From: Delphinapterus leucas
Lineage: Eukaryota; Chordata; Mammalia; Artiodactyla; Monodontidae
DNA length: 64,000 nucleotides
Direction of reading: 5' to 3'
Assembly (NCBI RefSeq): GCF_002288925.2
Contig: NW_022098076.1
Location: 79,650,526 to 79,714,525 of the forward strand
This document shows, in pieces, positions 10,330 through 21,862 of the stretch. The notes under the pieces are model-generated. The model was not told the DNA's origin. It did not search any database and saw nothing but the letters and a program-made list of their open reading frames with translations. The translations under genes and the position numbers were made by a program. Numbering within the stretch: the stretch's first letter is position 1; each line of letters begins with the position of its first letter.

Positions 10330-11345
10330 TTAGTGTCAGATCCTACTAGTTAAGGGTTCGTCCCACAAGGCTGTCCCCACTTCAGATACCAATCACAAGT
10401 CCCAGGATGTCACCTGTATTTCTGACTGACCAGCTATAAATTGGGGTTCTCATGATCCTCTCCTTGGGTTTGATAATTTCTAGAAAGGCTCACAAAACTC
10501 AGGGAAACACTCACTTACTTGTACGTGTTTGTTATAAAGGATACAGAAAAGGATAGGAGCTTCTGTCCTGGTGCAGTTGAGGTGTGCCACCCTCCCAGCG
10601 TGTAGATGTGCTCACCAATCCCTGTAATTCTGGGACGTGTATGGAGGCTTCATCTAATCAGCAGGCTCAATCATTAATTCGGTCTCTCCTCCCTCTCCCC
10701 TTCCCGGAGGATGCGTGGGTGAGGTGGGTAGTTCCAAGTTTCTAATCATGGCTTTTGGTCTTTCTGATGACAAGTCCACATCCTGAAGCTACTCAGGGGC
10801 CCACTCAGAGCTGCCTCATTAGAACAAAAGATACTCCTATCAATCACCCAGGCAATGTCAAGGGTTTCAAGAGCCCTGTATCAGAAACTGGGGTCAAAGA
10901 CCAAATATAAGGAAAATAGATGCTCCTAGTGTGGTTTTTAAAATAAAATTTATTTATTTATTTTTGGCTGCGTTGGGTCTTCATCGCTGCACGAATGTTT
11001 TCTCTAGTTGCAGCGAGCAGGGGCTACTCTTCGTTGCGGTGCGCGGGCTTCTCATCGCGGTGACTTTCTTGTTGTAGAGCACAGGCTCTAGGCCCGCGGG
11101 CTTCAGTAGCTGTGGCATTTGGGCTCAGTAGTTGTAGTTCACGGGCTCTAGAGTGCAGGCTCAGTAGTTGTGGCGCACGGGCTTAACTGCTCCGCAGCAT
11201 GTGGGATCTTCCCGGACCAGGGCTCGAACCCGTGTCCCCCGCATTGGCAGGCGGATTCTTAACCACTGCGCCACCAGGGAAGCCCTGCTCCTACTGTTCT
11301 TATCACTTGGGAAATGACGAGGGTTTTAGGAGCTCTGTGCCAGGA
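10330..11345. repeat. Old dispersed repeat (LTR-like) interrupted by a SINE
   Basis: The stretch 10400-10915 and its continuation 11297-11345 look like one old interspersed repeat, probably an LTR. A motif of the form CACT.GG.AAT...AGGG.TTT.AGAGC.CTGT.CCAG.AAC occurs twice, at about 10845-10895 and 11307-11352, so the element seems to contain two diverged tandem units of roughly 75 bases. The SINE at 10931-11285 landed between them. I cannot name the family with confidence. Confidence 0.45.
10931..11285 (-). mobile_element. CHR-type SINE, long form, with an extended middle
   Basis: On the minus strand the (AAAT)n tail is at the left (about 10940-10965), then GGCTGCGTTGGGTCTTC. The head ends in ACCAGGGAAGCCC at the right. 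At about 355 bases it is longer than the 284-base copy at 4590, because it keeps extra repeated units in the middle (several TCAGTAGTTGTGG-like segments). The flanks TGCTCCTAGTG (about 10920-10930) and TGCTCCTACTG (about 11286-11296) are an 11-base duplication with one mismatch. Confidence 0.9.
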
Positions 11346-11357
11346 ACCAGCAGGAGA

Positions 11358-11360
<3 letters not shown>

Positions 11361-11389
<29 letters not shown>
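11361..11389. repeat. (AT)n microsatellite
   Basis: An uninterrupted AT dinucleotide run of about 29 bases. Confidence 0.95.
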
Positions 11390-11392
<3 letters not shown>

Positions 11393-11479
11393 TTGCAACA
11401 GATATTCCCTTTATCCACATTGGGAAACCTAAAATCAGAGCTGTTCTACACTCTTTCTACAGTGCTGACTCCTAAATCA

Positions 11480-11830
11480 TGTTTTCAATTCTGAACGCCC
11501 CATTGAACGCTGGACCTATACTTCCACCCCTTTCTGGAATATCCACTTGGATGCCTCGGCAGCATGCTTCACTCAACACCTACCAAACCAAACATATCAC
11601 CCCCTGCTCCCTCCCTGCCCCACCTTGCTCAAACCTGCTCCTCTTACGGTCCTTTTGTTCACTGATATCATCACCTTCCTCCTATTGCCCAAGCAGGATA
11701 CCTAGGAGTCACCCTCTACTCCACCCTCGCTGCAACTCTCCAAGTCCAGTGAAGCAACAAACCCTGCTCTCCCTCTCTACCGTAGTCAGCTTTCAGAACA
11801 CCAGTATCTGGCACAGGATCTCCACATCTT
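11480..11830 (+). mobile_element. L2 LINE fragment
   Basis: The segment follows the post-RT coding part of L2: a TCCACTTGGATG unit near 11540, then the TACCTAGGAGTCACCCTCTACTCC region (translating as LGVTLYS-like) near 11700. It is strongly diverged. A 117-codon open frame across it is a chance survivor. Confidence 0.6.
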
Positions 11831-12699
11831 AGTGTCTTTATACGTTTTGGGTGAATTCAAGTTCTATTTGGCAGTATTGGTGACCAGGTCACTGCACTGG
11901 CTGTTGCTGGCTGGAGAAGAATCAGCACTTCTGGAGTCCCTTTCCTGGTAGGTGGAGACTGGGTGAACAGCTTGGGGAAAGACACCCTTCTCATCCCACA
12001 CAGGTGGTTGCTGGAGGGGAAGAAATAATCTCTTACACAACACATCTACCTTGCAGTGTCAGGACTTTCTGCTCTGTTTTCCAACTCTGCTTTTCTTGGG
12101 TGTATTGTTGTTTTGTTTTTGGCACTCCCCTTCATGCCACCATCAGCACCCTCAAGTCTATGCAGAAGTCTGGCCACCCTACAGTCCCCAGATGCCTCCA
12201 CACCCAGGCAATTTCAGAAAAGGCAGACCAGGCATATTTAAGATGAAACTCCCAAGTGTTGGCCACAGAGGCCAAACCTTTTGGAGATCCTGTGGTAGAA
12301 CATTCCAGAGAACATCCTGAGTGATACCCTTAGATTAAGGCAGGTGCAGAGACTAGAGACTGCAGAGATGACCTAAAAATATAAGCCACAAAGAGCCTTC
12401 TCCTAGGCTAGAGCTGAACAGACTGTATTAAATCTGAGGAAGGGAAGAAAATAGAAGTTGGTGGGCAGGCACACAGAGAGGCAGAGAGATGCAAAGGGCA
12501 GCTCCCTGGGCAGAGTTCAGTGGGAAAATAAAAGGCAAAAGTAAATAAAGAGGTGAGGTTTACTGGGCAAATAAAGGAAATATAACTTATTATAGCTCTG
12601 TTGAGGATTGGGAAACCTTCATTTCTCTCTCTGCTTCCTTTTTTATGTTTTATTTTTCATTGTTTCTTTTCTAGTCTGTTTGTATTTCTCTGTTTTAAC
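11831..12699. other. Unassigned sequence with no recognised gene
   Basis: Several overlapping short open frames (for example near 12004-12320) carry no recognised domain and lack coding-like conservation that I can see. Confidence 0.3.
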
Positions 12700-12740
12700 T
12701 CTCTCTCTGTCTCTCTGTCTCTCTGTCTGTCTCTCTCACA

Positions 12741-12776
<36 letters not shown>
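12699..12776. repeat. Compound (TCTCTG)n(CA)n microsatellite
   Basis: A TCTCTG/TCTG-type run (about 12699-12737) passes directly into a CA run (12736-12776) with one CATACA interruption. Open frames reading SLSLSL or HTHTHT here are repeat artefacts. Confidence 0.95.
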
Positions 12777-13940
12777 GCCACTTACCGTGCCCACTTAAAC
12801 AACTTAGCTCAACCAAAGTAACTTGCTTCAACCAGTCAAAGGAGGATAGGAAAATAGGAGAGAACATTATTTCTGGGCCCCTCTCTGGCCCCCATGCATC
12901 TGAAAGGTCTTGCCTCATGTAACTACATTCCTCCCCTCCTGCCCTAGAATGATGGGAGGTAATTTAACCTTGAACAGAGCCAGTGGAATGGTGGTAGCAG
13001 ATCCCCTTAATTACAAGACGAACAGCCACAAAATATCTCCACAGCAGGAGAAAGACAGCCCCGAGCCCCTAGCACCGACAATAAGACATTAAATTAGACA
13101 GAAGTATGAGGACTCCCGTAAGAAGTCAGGGAGAAGGCTTGGAGCCTTCAAGTGTCACCAAATACAGAAGAGAACATGCATGTGGAGGGCCTTGGTGCAC
13201 AAGGGCTGGTGGGAGAGAAACAAGACAGACTCGAGAGCCCCATCTCTACACTCACAGGGTACCCGGGGTCTCCAAAATATGAACTTTCAGCTGTACAGTC
13301 CAGAGATGAAAAGAGTACAGAAGTGCACAGAATTTGCTTTCTCATTGGCTCCTGCAACTTCTCTCTGGGGAATACTGAGAAATGCATGAAAACTGTAACT
13401 TAAATGTGAAATTCACAGTGAAACTCAAGGGAGGCAACAAATAAAAAGTTTAACCACAGTTTAGGTTGGGGGTTAAAGAGGGGGATGTTTGGTGGTGTGA
13501 CAGAAAAAGAGATCATAAAAGAAGGTGGCATTTCAACAACTCTGAGATGACGGTCTGGCCCATGGTGAGCCCTCAATTCACACCGGTTCTGCCTTTTCTC
13601 TACTATGACGAGGCTGACTTTCTTACGCAACATCCAGCCTACCAAGTTAAACACCTGTCCACTCAGGCAAAAAGGGTCCCACATTTCTGGGCAGAGGGGA
13701 GAGAAGCCATGTGGCAGCTATTCTGAAAGGGCTCAAACTTGGATATTTTTTAGTGTGGATTGAAGGAGACTCACATCTTTTGATATTCCAGTGTTGCAAT
13801 GACCTACACAGAAGCTAATCGTAAAAGAAGAGAGTAGAAATCTATACCTTATGGTCTGAACTTCCAAGTATTGTCAAGAGGGTCAATTATCTATATGAAT
13901 CAGGTTGGAATATAAACCAGTGAGGGACACCAAAGCGGAT
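12777..13940. other. Unassigned sequence with no recognised gene
   Basis: I recognise no repeat or conserved open frame. The open frames near 13150-13400 on both strands overlap one another and look random. Confidence 0.3.
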
Positions 13941-13955
13941 CAAAAGATGAGCAGC

Positions 13956-14167
13956 AGGGGCTTCCCTGGTGGCGCAGTGGTTGAGAGTCCGCCTGCCGAT
14001 GCAGGGGACACGGGTTCGTGTCCCGGTCCGGGAAGATCCCACATGCCACAGAGCAGCTGGGCCCGTGAGCCATGGCCGCTGAGCCTGCGCGTCCGGAGCC
14101 TGTGCTCCGCAAAGGGAGAGGCCACAACAGTGAGAGGCCCGCGTACCGCAAAGAAAAAAAACAAAAA
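13956..14167 (+). mobile_element. CHR-type SINE, short form, with perfect 15-base duplication
   Basis: The head is GGGGCTTCCCTGGTGGCGC with a GGTTCGTGTCCC B-box, and the element ends in GAGGCCCGCGTACCGC plus an A-rich tail. The duplication CAAAAGATGAGCAGC is identical at 13941-13955 and 14168-14182, so this is one of the younger insertions in the window. Confidence 0.95.
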
Positions 14168-14182
14168 CAAAAGATGAGCAGC

Positions 14183-15469
14183 GGAAAGCGATCTGAATAG
14201 AAGGAGAACAGAGACATACCCATCTCTCAGCTCCTCCTGACTTAAAGGTTCATCAGTATCTTAAGGGAGAGTTCATAGCAATATTACCCCCAATTTTGGT
14301 CTGTTTCATGTCATTTGATTTTATATATATATGCAGAGAGAGAGAGTAAATAAATACATAATATATACTATCATATATAGTATATATTCTGTTTGGTCTA
14401 ACAAACCTTCTGTCGCCTCTACCAAACGTCTTGAGGTATTGTTAAGGAGTGGTACCTGAGACCTGCCTGAGGACTGAAGTCAGGATGTGGGTACCCAGAG
14501 TAGATAAGACTAGTAAGGAACACACACTGCAGAATTCCCCTTTAACAGGACTCTTCCGGTTCAGGTGTGACATCCATTATGGGTATGGCAAAGCATTGGG
14601 AAACCAAAGGCTGCAGGAGAGGAACACCCGTGCAGAATCACCTGGCAGTGAGAAATAATGATACCTTTTATTTATGGACTGCCTTTCTTCCAAGGAGCTT
14701 AAAGCCCTTTGAACAATATTACCTCATTAATGCTCTTAATTGCCAGGGGGCAGGCAGGAGAGGAGGTTGAAAAGCATTTTTCTTTAGACTTTGAGCTGAA
14801 CAGCAATGAATGTACAGTTGCCATTCTGTTTCTGAAGTCTAATGGTTACTGGTGTTTAAGCAAATCACCTGGGGAGCTGTCAGACGGCAGGGTTAAGTGA
14901 CTTGTGAGACAAAACGTGTGGTAAACCATGAGGACGATTCACAGTCCCTATCTCATGGTGCCATGTATCAGTTTATCGTTTCTTAAAGTGATGGCTGTTT
15001 TTTCCAGAATGGGCCTGGAGTGAGGGAAACACCTTTTTTGCCCGTGCTTCCAGGCCATTTCTCCTCCCTCAGGAATCCCAGGATGGTTGAAACCCATGCC
15101 ATCAGACCAGTCCCACTGCTACCCTTCCCTTTAGCAATTACCTAGCCCCCTCCTGCTTATTACCCCTTATTCTCTGATCGATTTCAACATCTTTCTCTCC
15201 CCAGTGATGAACATGTGTTGGCCCCAGTAGACGACAGACTTGGACCAGACCTCCATGTATCTCCTTGTCTCCAAAAGCCCCACTCTAACAGAAGGACTGA
15301 GATGTTTAAGTTCTGGTACTACTGAGAGCTCAGACACACTTGATCCAGCAGTCCTTGAAAAGTCTGGGCACTCCCTTTGTCCCAGTACCCTGTTGCCTGG
15401 GAGGTGGCCACAGGCTTCTTTGGGGAAATTTCAGGAGCATGTTTATAATATAACCTGGAACATTCTTGT
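14183..15469. other. Unassigned, with an AT-rich simple stretch
   Basis: 14321-14390 is TATA-rich low-complexity DNA with a short GAGAGA run. 14660-14790 faintly resembles a MIR or L2. I see no gene. Confidence 0.3.
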
Positions 15470-15826
15470 CTTAGTTTGTTCCAGCCGCTGTAAGAAAAAA
15501 CTACCACAGACTGGGTGGCTTATAAACAACAGAAATGTATTTCTCATAGCTCTGGAGGCCTGGAAGTCCAAGATTAGGGGCCAGCATGGTCAGGCTCTGG
15601 TGAATACCCTTCCTGTGGGTTGCAGACTGTCAACTTCTCACTGTGTCCTCACGTGGTAGGGAGCTCTGTGGGGTTCTCTTTTATAAGAGCACTAATTCCA
15701 TTCATACGGCTCCACTCTCATGATCTAAACACGTCCCAACCTCCCCCCCCCAATACCATCACACTGGGCATTAGGAATTTAACATGAATTTTTAGGGGGG
15801 ACACAAGCATTCAGACCATAGTGGTT
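15470..15826 (-). mobile_element. MaLR LTR (MST/MLT1-like), solo
   Basis: Read on the plus strand it starts TGTCTTAGTTTGTTCC. It then has ACTGGGTGGCTTATAAACAA, ATAGCTCTGGAGGCCTGGAA and CACTGTGTCCTCACGTGG, and ends near ACACAAGCATTCAGACCATAG. This is the reverse complement of the ERVL-MaLR LTR layout and it aligns block by block with the copy at 46142-46528. No internal sequence is attached. Confidence 0.8.
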
Positions 15827-17250
15827 CTTCCAGGGGGCTTGAACTTCCCTTCAGTCAATGGGCTCCCTGTCTCTGAACTGACTTTGATATAGGGACTGGG
15901 TGAAGAAATTGCAATTTTCTATTGCAGCAGCTGACAGTCCTGTTATGGGTCTTACTAACTCACAGGATTTTAAAAAATACATTAATAAGTAGCCCAATAA
16001 GCTATCCATCTATCTCCTCCCCCAGAAACTGTGATCAGAAGCCCTCTCCACAAAACCCAGAAACCAAGCCATCATGACTGCCCTCCAGCCTTGCTGCTCA
16101 TTGTAGTTTATACCCACTTTGCCTCTGATGGCTAAGTTCTGGCCCCTGACCTCTTCTGCACCAGAATCCCATCATTCTTAATAAAGCCAGGGAGCCCAGG
16201 CCAAGGGCAGCATCTCCTGCTCAGCCCCGACCTACAGAGAACAGCCATCCTCGGAGCTTCTCAAAGACACCAGTGCCCCTCAGCAGAACTCTCCTTACCC
16301 TTTGTGAAAAAAGGGAATGTCCTCTGGGTCCACCTGGTTCTCAATCTCATGTGATAAAATCATCCCAACGTTTCCTCTTCCCTGACCCCTTCCTCAGTAC
16401 CACGCTATGGTAGTTCCAGCACCTCCACCTAACTTACGGAAGGCCACCATTGGGGCCAAGTTTCAGGAGCTATCCCAAAAGTGTTCTGGGAGCAATCCTA
16501 GCATCTTTGCCAGAATGTCAAACTCCAGGTCAAAAGAAAGCCTTTTCACGTTAATAAATTCTTACCTATACAGCTTTTCTATTCCACTCTAACCCCTCAC
16601 CCATCACTTAGGCACGTTGCCAGATGAGCTGATGTCTGCATGTCTCCTCATTCCTCCCAGTACATATCAGCCAGGTGCTATCACTTCTTCAGCCTGTAAG
16701 ATCTTCTTCTAGGACAGGCGCTTCATATCCCAGGTGCACTGTGTTAGGCCATGACCCAGGCCAGAGGGGATGGGAGTGACAAGGACAAGTGTCACCTTCT
16801 GGCATGGAGAGGAATGTGGCTTGAGGAATTTTATTTTGGGCTGTGATCCCAGAGAGCAGGAGTAAACAACGGTGGAGGTGAACAGGGAAAGAGGGAAAGG
16901 GGTGCAAGGCTATAATATGAAGTTGGCCACCATTTCAGATGACTGGTGCTAAGTCCCTCTGAGACCTTCTGAGGACCCTTAGGAGATGCATCTCAGAAGT
17001 GTTCATCAGGAGGATAAAAGTAGGAAGGTTTAATCCATAGGTTCCTATTCCCCTTTGGTCAAGGGTAGTCCTGTGCACAGTAAATCCCCTGCACTTGCTG
17101 ACTGTTCCTGTGTGAGTGCAGAGCAAGTGCCTGGAACTTGCCCACTGCAGTGATACAGAGTCAGAGATGGGTTGAGAGGATTCTCAGGCGGTGCCCAGGG
17201 TATTCAGTACAATCGCCAGTACCCTCCTCTTGCCCTATCCAGTGGTTCAC
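15827..17250. other. Unassigned sequence with no recognised gene
   Basis: I cannot assign a family or a gene. Open frames are short and overlapping. Confidence 0.3.
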
Positions 17251-17299
17251 TCTCACCCTCATCTTACTCCTCTCTGCAAAGTCTGAGGCTGGTTCAACT

Positions 17300-18226
17300 T
17301 TGAAACACCTCATCACTTGGCTTCTGGGTCACTACTGTCTTCTGATACTCTTTCTACCTTTTCTGCTCTTCCTTCTTACCCTCCCTAGCTGGTTCTTCCT
17401 CTTCCCAGTCTTTACACGTTGAACTGCTCCAGGGCTTACTACTCATCCAAAATGGTGGCTTCATACTCGGGTTTTCTGTTTTTATCAAGACCCATTTCCC
17501 AGTGTTACAGGATTAAATCTACAAACTAAAGAATGTCAAATTTATATCTCTATCCCAGACTTCCCCAAACTCCAGATTCAAATATCTATCTATGTAACAC
17601 CTCAAACTTGATGTCTGTAACAGAACTATTGAGTTCCCCGCCACCATCACAAAACGCGACTTCTTCCTCCTTCTCCTTCAGCTGTACGGCATGCACCACA
17701 GATCATCAGGTTGCACACATCAAAAACCCAAGATATCCCTTGAAGGCTTCCCCATATCCTTTCAAAATGTACCTTGAAACTGACCTCTGTGGATCTTCTC
17801 CACCAACATCACCCAACTCCCAACAACTGTCACCTCTCAGGGAACACAGCAAAAGCCATCTCTTCCTTGTCTCATCTTTGTCAGCCCTTCATGGAGCAGC
17901 CACGCAATCCATGCAAGTATGCATCAGATCATTTCATTATCCTACAATAAATTCCCCAGTGGCACCCATCACACTCAGAATAAACCACAGACTTTTTTCC
18001 ATGGCCAACAAAGTTATTCGTGAGCTGCACTGGCCTGTCTCTCCTCGACTCCTTCCCAGTCTCCACGACACTCATACCACTAACACTGGCCTTCCTTCTC
18101 TTTCTGCCTCAGAACATCGGCACTTATTCTTCCTTCAGCTTGAAATAATTTTTCCTCCACCACCTCACTCCCGTTATTTCTGAGCTACCGCTTTCTCTTT
18201 CTTTGTAATATTTAACACTACCTAGC

Positions 18227-18271
<45 letters not shown>

Positions 18272-18355
18272 CATAAGTTCCACATGGGAACACTGTCTTT
18301 TTACCCCTGTATCCCCAGAACATAGAACAGTAATTGTCATACTATAGGCACTTCG
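17300..18355 (+). mobile_element. L2 LINE, 3' part of ORF2 to the 3' end
   Basis: The order of L2 landmarks is kept: CTGGTTCTTCCTC near 17390, CTCCAGGGCTTACT near 17427, AAATTTATATCTCTATCCCAG near 17540, CTCAAACTTGATGTCTGTAA near 17602, ACTCAGAATAAACCACAGAC near 17975, and CCCCAGAACATAGAACAG near 18310. A 216-codon open frame (17533-18183) lies in it. The tract GLPSLSASEHRHLFF corresponds to the degraded C-terminus, and the frame is open by chance. A (CA)n run sits near the 3' end. Confidence 0.75.
18230..18268. repeat. (CA)n microsatellite
   Basis: About 39 bases of pure AC repeat within the L2 3' region. Confidence 0.95.
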
Positions 18356-18565
18356 TTACAAAAAGATCAGAGAATCTATACATGAAAATGTAAGATGAGA
18401 ATAGAAATGACAGGATCACAATGGGAACAGCAAAACTTTAAACAATATGAAATATAATTAGTATTAAAGCCAATAAAAAGCTGAAAGGAAACTGCAAGAA
18501 TTTTAAAACCGAAAGAGTAAAGGAAGAGAAATGCAAAGAAAAGAACAGTTAATTTAAAGATGCAG

Positions 18566-18774
18566 GGCTTGCCTGGTGGCGCAGTGGTTGGGAGTCCGCC
18601 TGCCGATGCAGGGGACGCGGGTTCGTGCCCCGGTCCGGGAAGATCCCACATGCCGCGGAGCGGCTGGGCCCGTGAGCCATGGCCGCTGAGCCTGCGCGTC
18701 CGGAGCCTGTGCTCCGCAACGGGAGAGGCCACAGCAGTGAGAGGCCCGCGTACCGCAAAAAAAAAAAAAAAAAA
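18566..18774 (+). mobile_element. CHR-type SINE, short form
   Basis: The full short form starts GGCTTGCCTGGTGGCGC, has B-box GGTTCGTGCCCC, and ends GCGTACCGC with an 18-base A-tail. The target duplication is short: AAAGATGCAG before and AAAAATGCAG after. Confidence 0.93.
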
Positions 18775-18869
18775 TGCAGCTATTTCAGAATTGAAAGGTT
18801 CTTAAGTTTAGAATGAGGTCAGACACATTCTGCTTTTCAAGCCAGTATCTTGGATTGGGTGTTTAGTCA

Positions 18870-21320
18870 CTTCTTTTGCTCATTGCATTTGTGGTACTTT
18901 ACAGTTTAAAAATGCTTCCACATTGCATCATTTCAGTTAACCCTCCTCCAAAGGATCTTGTTGAGATTGTCAAACAAGTACTCCACCCCATTTCACGTTT
19001 ATGGAAACAGAGGTTTGAGAATCTTGCCCAAGAGGTTTGGCGGCAGCCGCTGAGAGGCAAAATGGGGATTTTTCCAAAAGTGTTTTTACTCCAAAGCTTA
19101 GACACTTACACTCTATTTTCTGATTGCAAACACCTATGATGATTTTTTTAAGTAAACGTATTCTGAAATTTAGTATAGAGAAAGATAATTCTGACTCTTG
19201 AAAAATGTCTTGTACAGAACTTTTAAATTATTATTTCCGTCATTATCTGTATTTGCCACAAGAGAGCTGACTACGGTATAGGGCTTTGTGCTTAATTCTG
19301 TCCCTTGTCAAAAAGAAGCTGTTTTTACAGCTTAAAAGAAACTGTAAAGTTTTCATTTCAGTTGAGAAATTCACCAGTCTTGGCATTCTATCTCCCTGGT
19401 TGAGTCGATAATAATTTCCTACAAGCTTATTTTTCAGTCATTTCATTAAACTGCTTTGCCTGATTTGGTTCTTTTTCATATAAATTGTTTTTATCTTCTG
19501 GTTCCATATTTCAACCTGAACAGCTACAAATATTTAGTTGCATGATATTCAAAAACTGCAATCTTTTTTCCTTAATTAGATTTAAATATATGGAAATTAT
19601 TCATTTTCTGGTTTTTCACATTTCTTTGTACAAAGAGGCAAACATGTTGGATTATTTTCTCAGGAAAAGATTGTGGAGCTATACAGGAAATGGAAGGCGT
19701 AGCAAGCCATTTTAAGTATCAACTACACTACTGCTTTACTGTTTTACTTTATTATAAAAATATTTTTGTTCATTGGAGGAGAAAACTTGAAGAAAGCAAT
19801 GTTGAACATAGCAAATTGCTCCACAGAAATGGGTTTTGCAGGTTTTCATTCAGATAGCAACTATTTAAAAAATTATATTTCCCTAGTTAGTCTGAAAGGC
19901 TGCCCAAACTAACCTGTTACTATGTGTGAACAGCCAATGATGTTGGGCTGATGGGCCCAGATTCTGGTAAGACTCTTAAATGACCTGTTAAGGAACTTCG
20001 CTGTTTTAAAACAATCGTCATTTTCAGATTTCCAGATTTAACCTAAGGCTGAGTCCCAACAACACAAGCTTTCCTTTCTATGGCTGGCTAGGGCTCCCCA
20101 TCACTGGACTTGGACCTTGATTTTCAATCATCACCTATTATACACCCCGACATTTCTGCCTCTCTGTGCTTTTCCTATGGCTGCAAAGAACAAGTAAATG
20201 AAATGAGCCCAGAGGAGTAATCATCTCTGCTTCTCACTGCAGCTAAAATGAGTCAGGTTTCTAATTTAGGGCTACTGAGAAGAGGTTTAGGAACTTTTAG
20301 GAATAGATCAATATTATTATGGAAGATTAAGGAATTGTAACAAAATAACTGAATAGAATCTAAAAGTCAAAATGAGTGAGTGAGGGGCCATAATCTGAAG
20401 TCTAATAGAAGAACACATACTAATGGACATAAATATTATGGAACACTATACCCACATTACAGCATAATATAATTTTTCCAGGAATTTTGAAATATTTTTA
20501 CCATTATATTCCTCAGGATACAAGAATTGCTGGGTATGTACCCTTCACCCAGGATGGCAATCTATTATTGTTGAACAAAATTTTTACTCACTTTTACAAT
20601 GGTCACATTTTAGAGCACTTCAGTTTTTAAATACTGAAGTTACTCAAAAGTAAAATTTAAATATTGAAAAGATATGATATTCTAAAATCAAAGTAAGTTT
20701 AATAATATGGGCAATATTGACCACACTTCCTCAACTTTAAGATGCACATTTTTTTCACATTTTAGCATATCTGAAATTGGCATATATCTTACCATCAATG
20801 GCATCTTACAATTGAAAATGGTACCATTTTTGCCCTTTCTCGGTGGAATACACACCACTGAGAAAGACATAATGTTGCGTCTTAGAATCGATGGCTTATT
20901 AAATTTGATAAAATGCAGCATTAGGAAAGGAACCAGAAATATTAGGAATGAGATGAGCTCCGGAAACGACAGCTAACACCCAGTAGGAAGCAGACCTCTG
21001 TTAGATGGTGTTTGTGGGCAGTTGAAGAGGTTCTAATTAACTGTTTCAATTCACAATTTATTAAGACTGAATAGTAATGATTCACTTGGTTGCACCAAGT
21101 TGAACACAAACATGGGGGCTGTGTCTGCCGATTGTAAAGCAGGGTTTTCCAGTCGCTCCTGGTCTACTGTGGCCAATGAAGATAGGCTTAACGTGGTTGA
21201 CACAGACATGAAGGAGTAAAAAACATTGCCGAGTTACATCATCTAAGGCATAGTTTCTTATTTCAAGTACCTTTGGCCATGTCATAGTATCTAACTCAAG
21301 AAGGCGAGGATGAAAGAATT
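18870..21320. other. Unassigned, mostly AT-rich, with a possible MIR
   Basis: 18950-19060 has a MIR-like order (TTTCACGTTTATGGAAACAGAGG, then a GAATCTTGCCCAAGAGGT-type stretch). 20700-20960 holds related short motifs described under findings. I see no exon or gene. Confidence 0.35.
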
Positions 21321-21328
21321 TTCTAGGT

Positions 21329-21555
21329 CAGGGTTTCTCAACCTCCACACCATTGACATTTTGGACTAGATAATTCTTTGTTGGGGGTGGAGGGATTGCC
21401 CTGCGCGTTACAGGATGTTTGGCAACCTCCCCGACCTCTACCCACTAAATGCCAGTAGCAACATCCCCTCCCCCCAAGTTTTGACACCAAAAGTTTCTCC
21501 AGACTTTGCCAAATGTTGGGGTGTGGGGCGGAATCACCAAGGTATAGAACCACTG
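21329..21555 (-). mobile_element. MER20-like hAT DNA transposon
   Basis: The ends are CAGGGTTTCTCAACC (left) and ATAGAACCACTG (right), degenerate inverted repeats of CAGTGGTTCTCAAC. Internal landmarks are CATTGACATTTTGGACTAGA and CCACTAAATGCCAGTAGCAA. The flanking 8-mers TTCTAGGT (21321-21328) and TTCCAGGT (21556-21563) differ at one base, matching the 8-base duplication of hAT transposases. It is non-autonomous with no coding part. Confidence 0.82.
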
Positions 21556-21654
21556 TTCCAGGTCTTTTCCCATTCTGTGGTACCACTGGCCCTTAAACAC
21601 CACCGAAGTTAAGGCGCCAACCCTCACACAGTCAGAAACCCACCACCAACTGTG

Positions 21655-21862
21655 CTTCAGCGTCCTCTGGGGATTGCTTTCAGGACCTGGCCAGATATCA
21701 AAATTTGCCCATACTCAAATCCCACAGTCACCCCTTCATATCCACGATTCCAAATTCACAGGTTCAACCAACCACAGACCGTGCAGTACTGTATTTACTG
21801 AAAAAAATCCACACAGAAGTGGATCCACGCAGTTCAACCCCATGTTGTTCAAGGGTCAACTG
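21655..21862. mobile_element. Tigger-like (pogo/mariner) DNA transposon remnant
   Basis: The right end reads GTTGTTCAAGGGTCAACTG, the reverse complement of the Tigger terminal repeat CAGTTGACCCTTGAACAAC, followed by TA as expected for a TA target. Internal AACCACAGACCGTGCAGTAC and CTGTATTTACTG fit the same family. The left terminal repeat is not recognisable. Confidence 0.7.

Noticed and set aside
12736..12776. CRISPR-like or phased direct repeat array
   Set aside because: All tandem arrays in the window are simple dinucleotide, tetranucleotide or GA-type repeats without unique spacers, and the genome is mammalian.
12601..12922. Ser/Leu- and His/Thr-rich open frames
   Set aside because: They derive from the TCTCTG/CA microsatellite.
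13905..14223. Open frames of 76-107 codons on both strands around SINEs (also 5092-5388, 18376-18758, 32716-33065, 42430-42615)
   Set aside because: They are translations of the GC-rich SINE body (for example SLLWPLPLRSTGSG). They recur at every SINE copy and are not genes.
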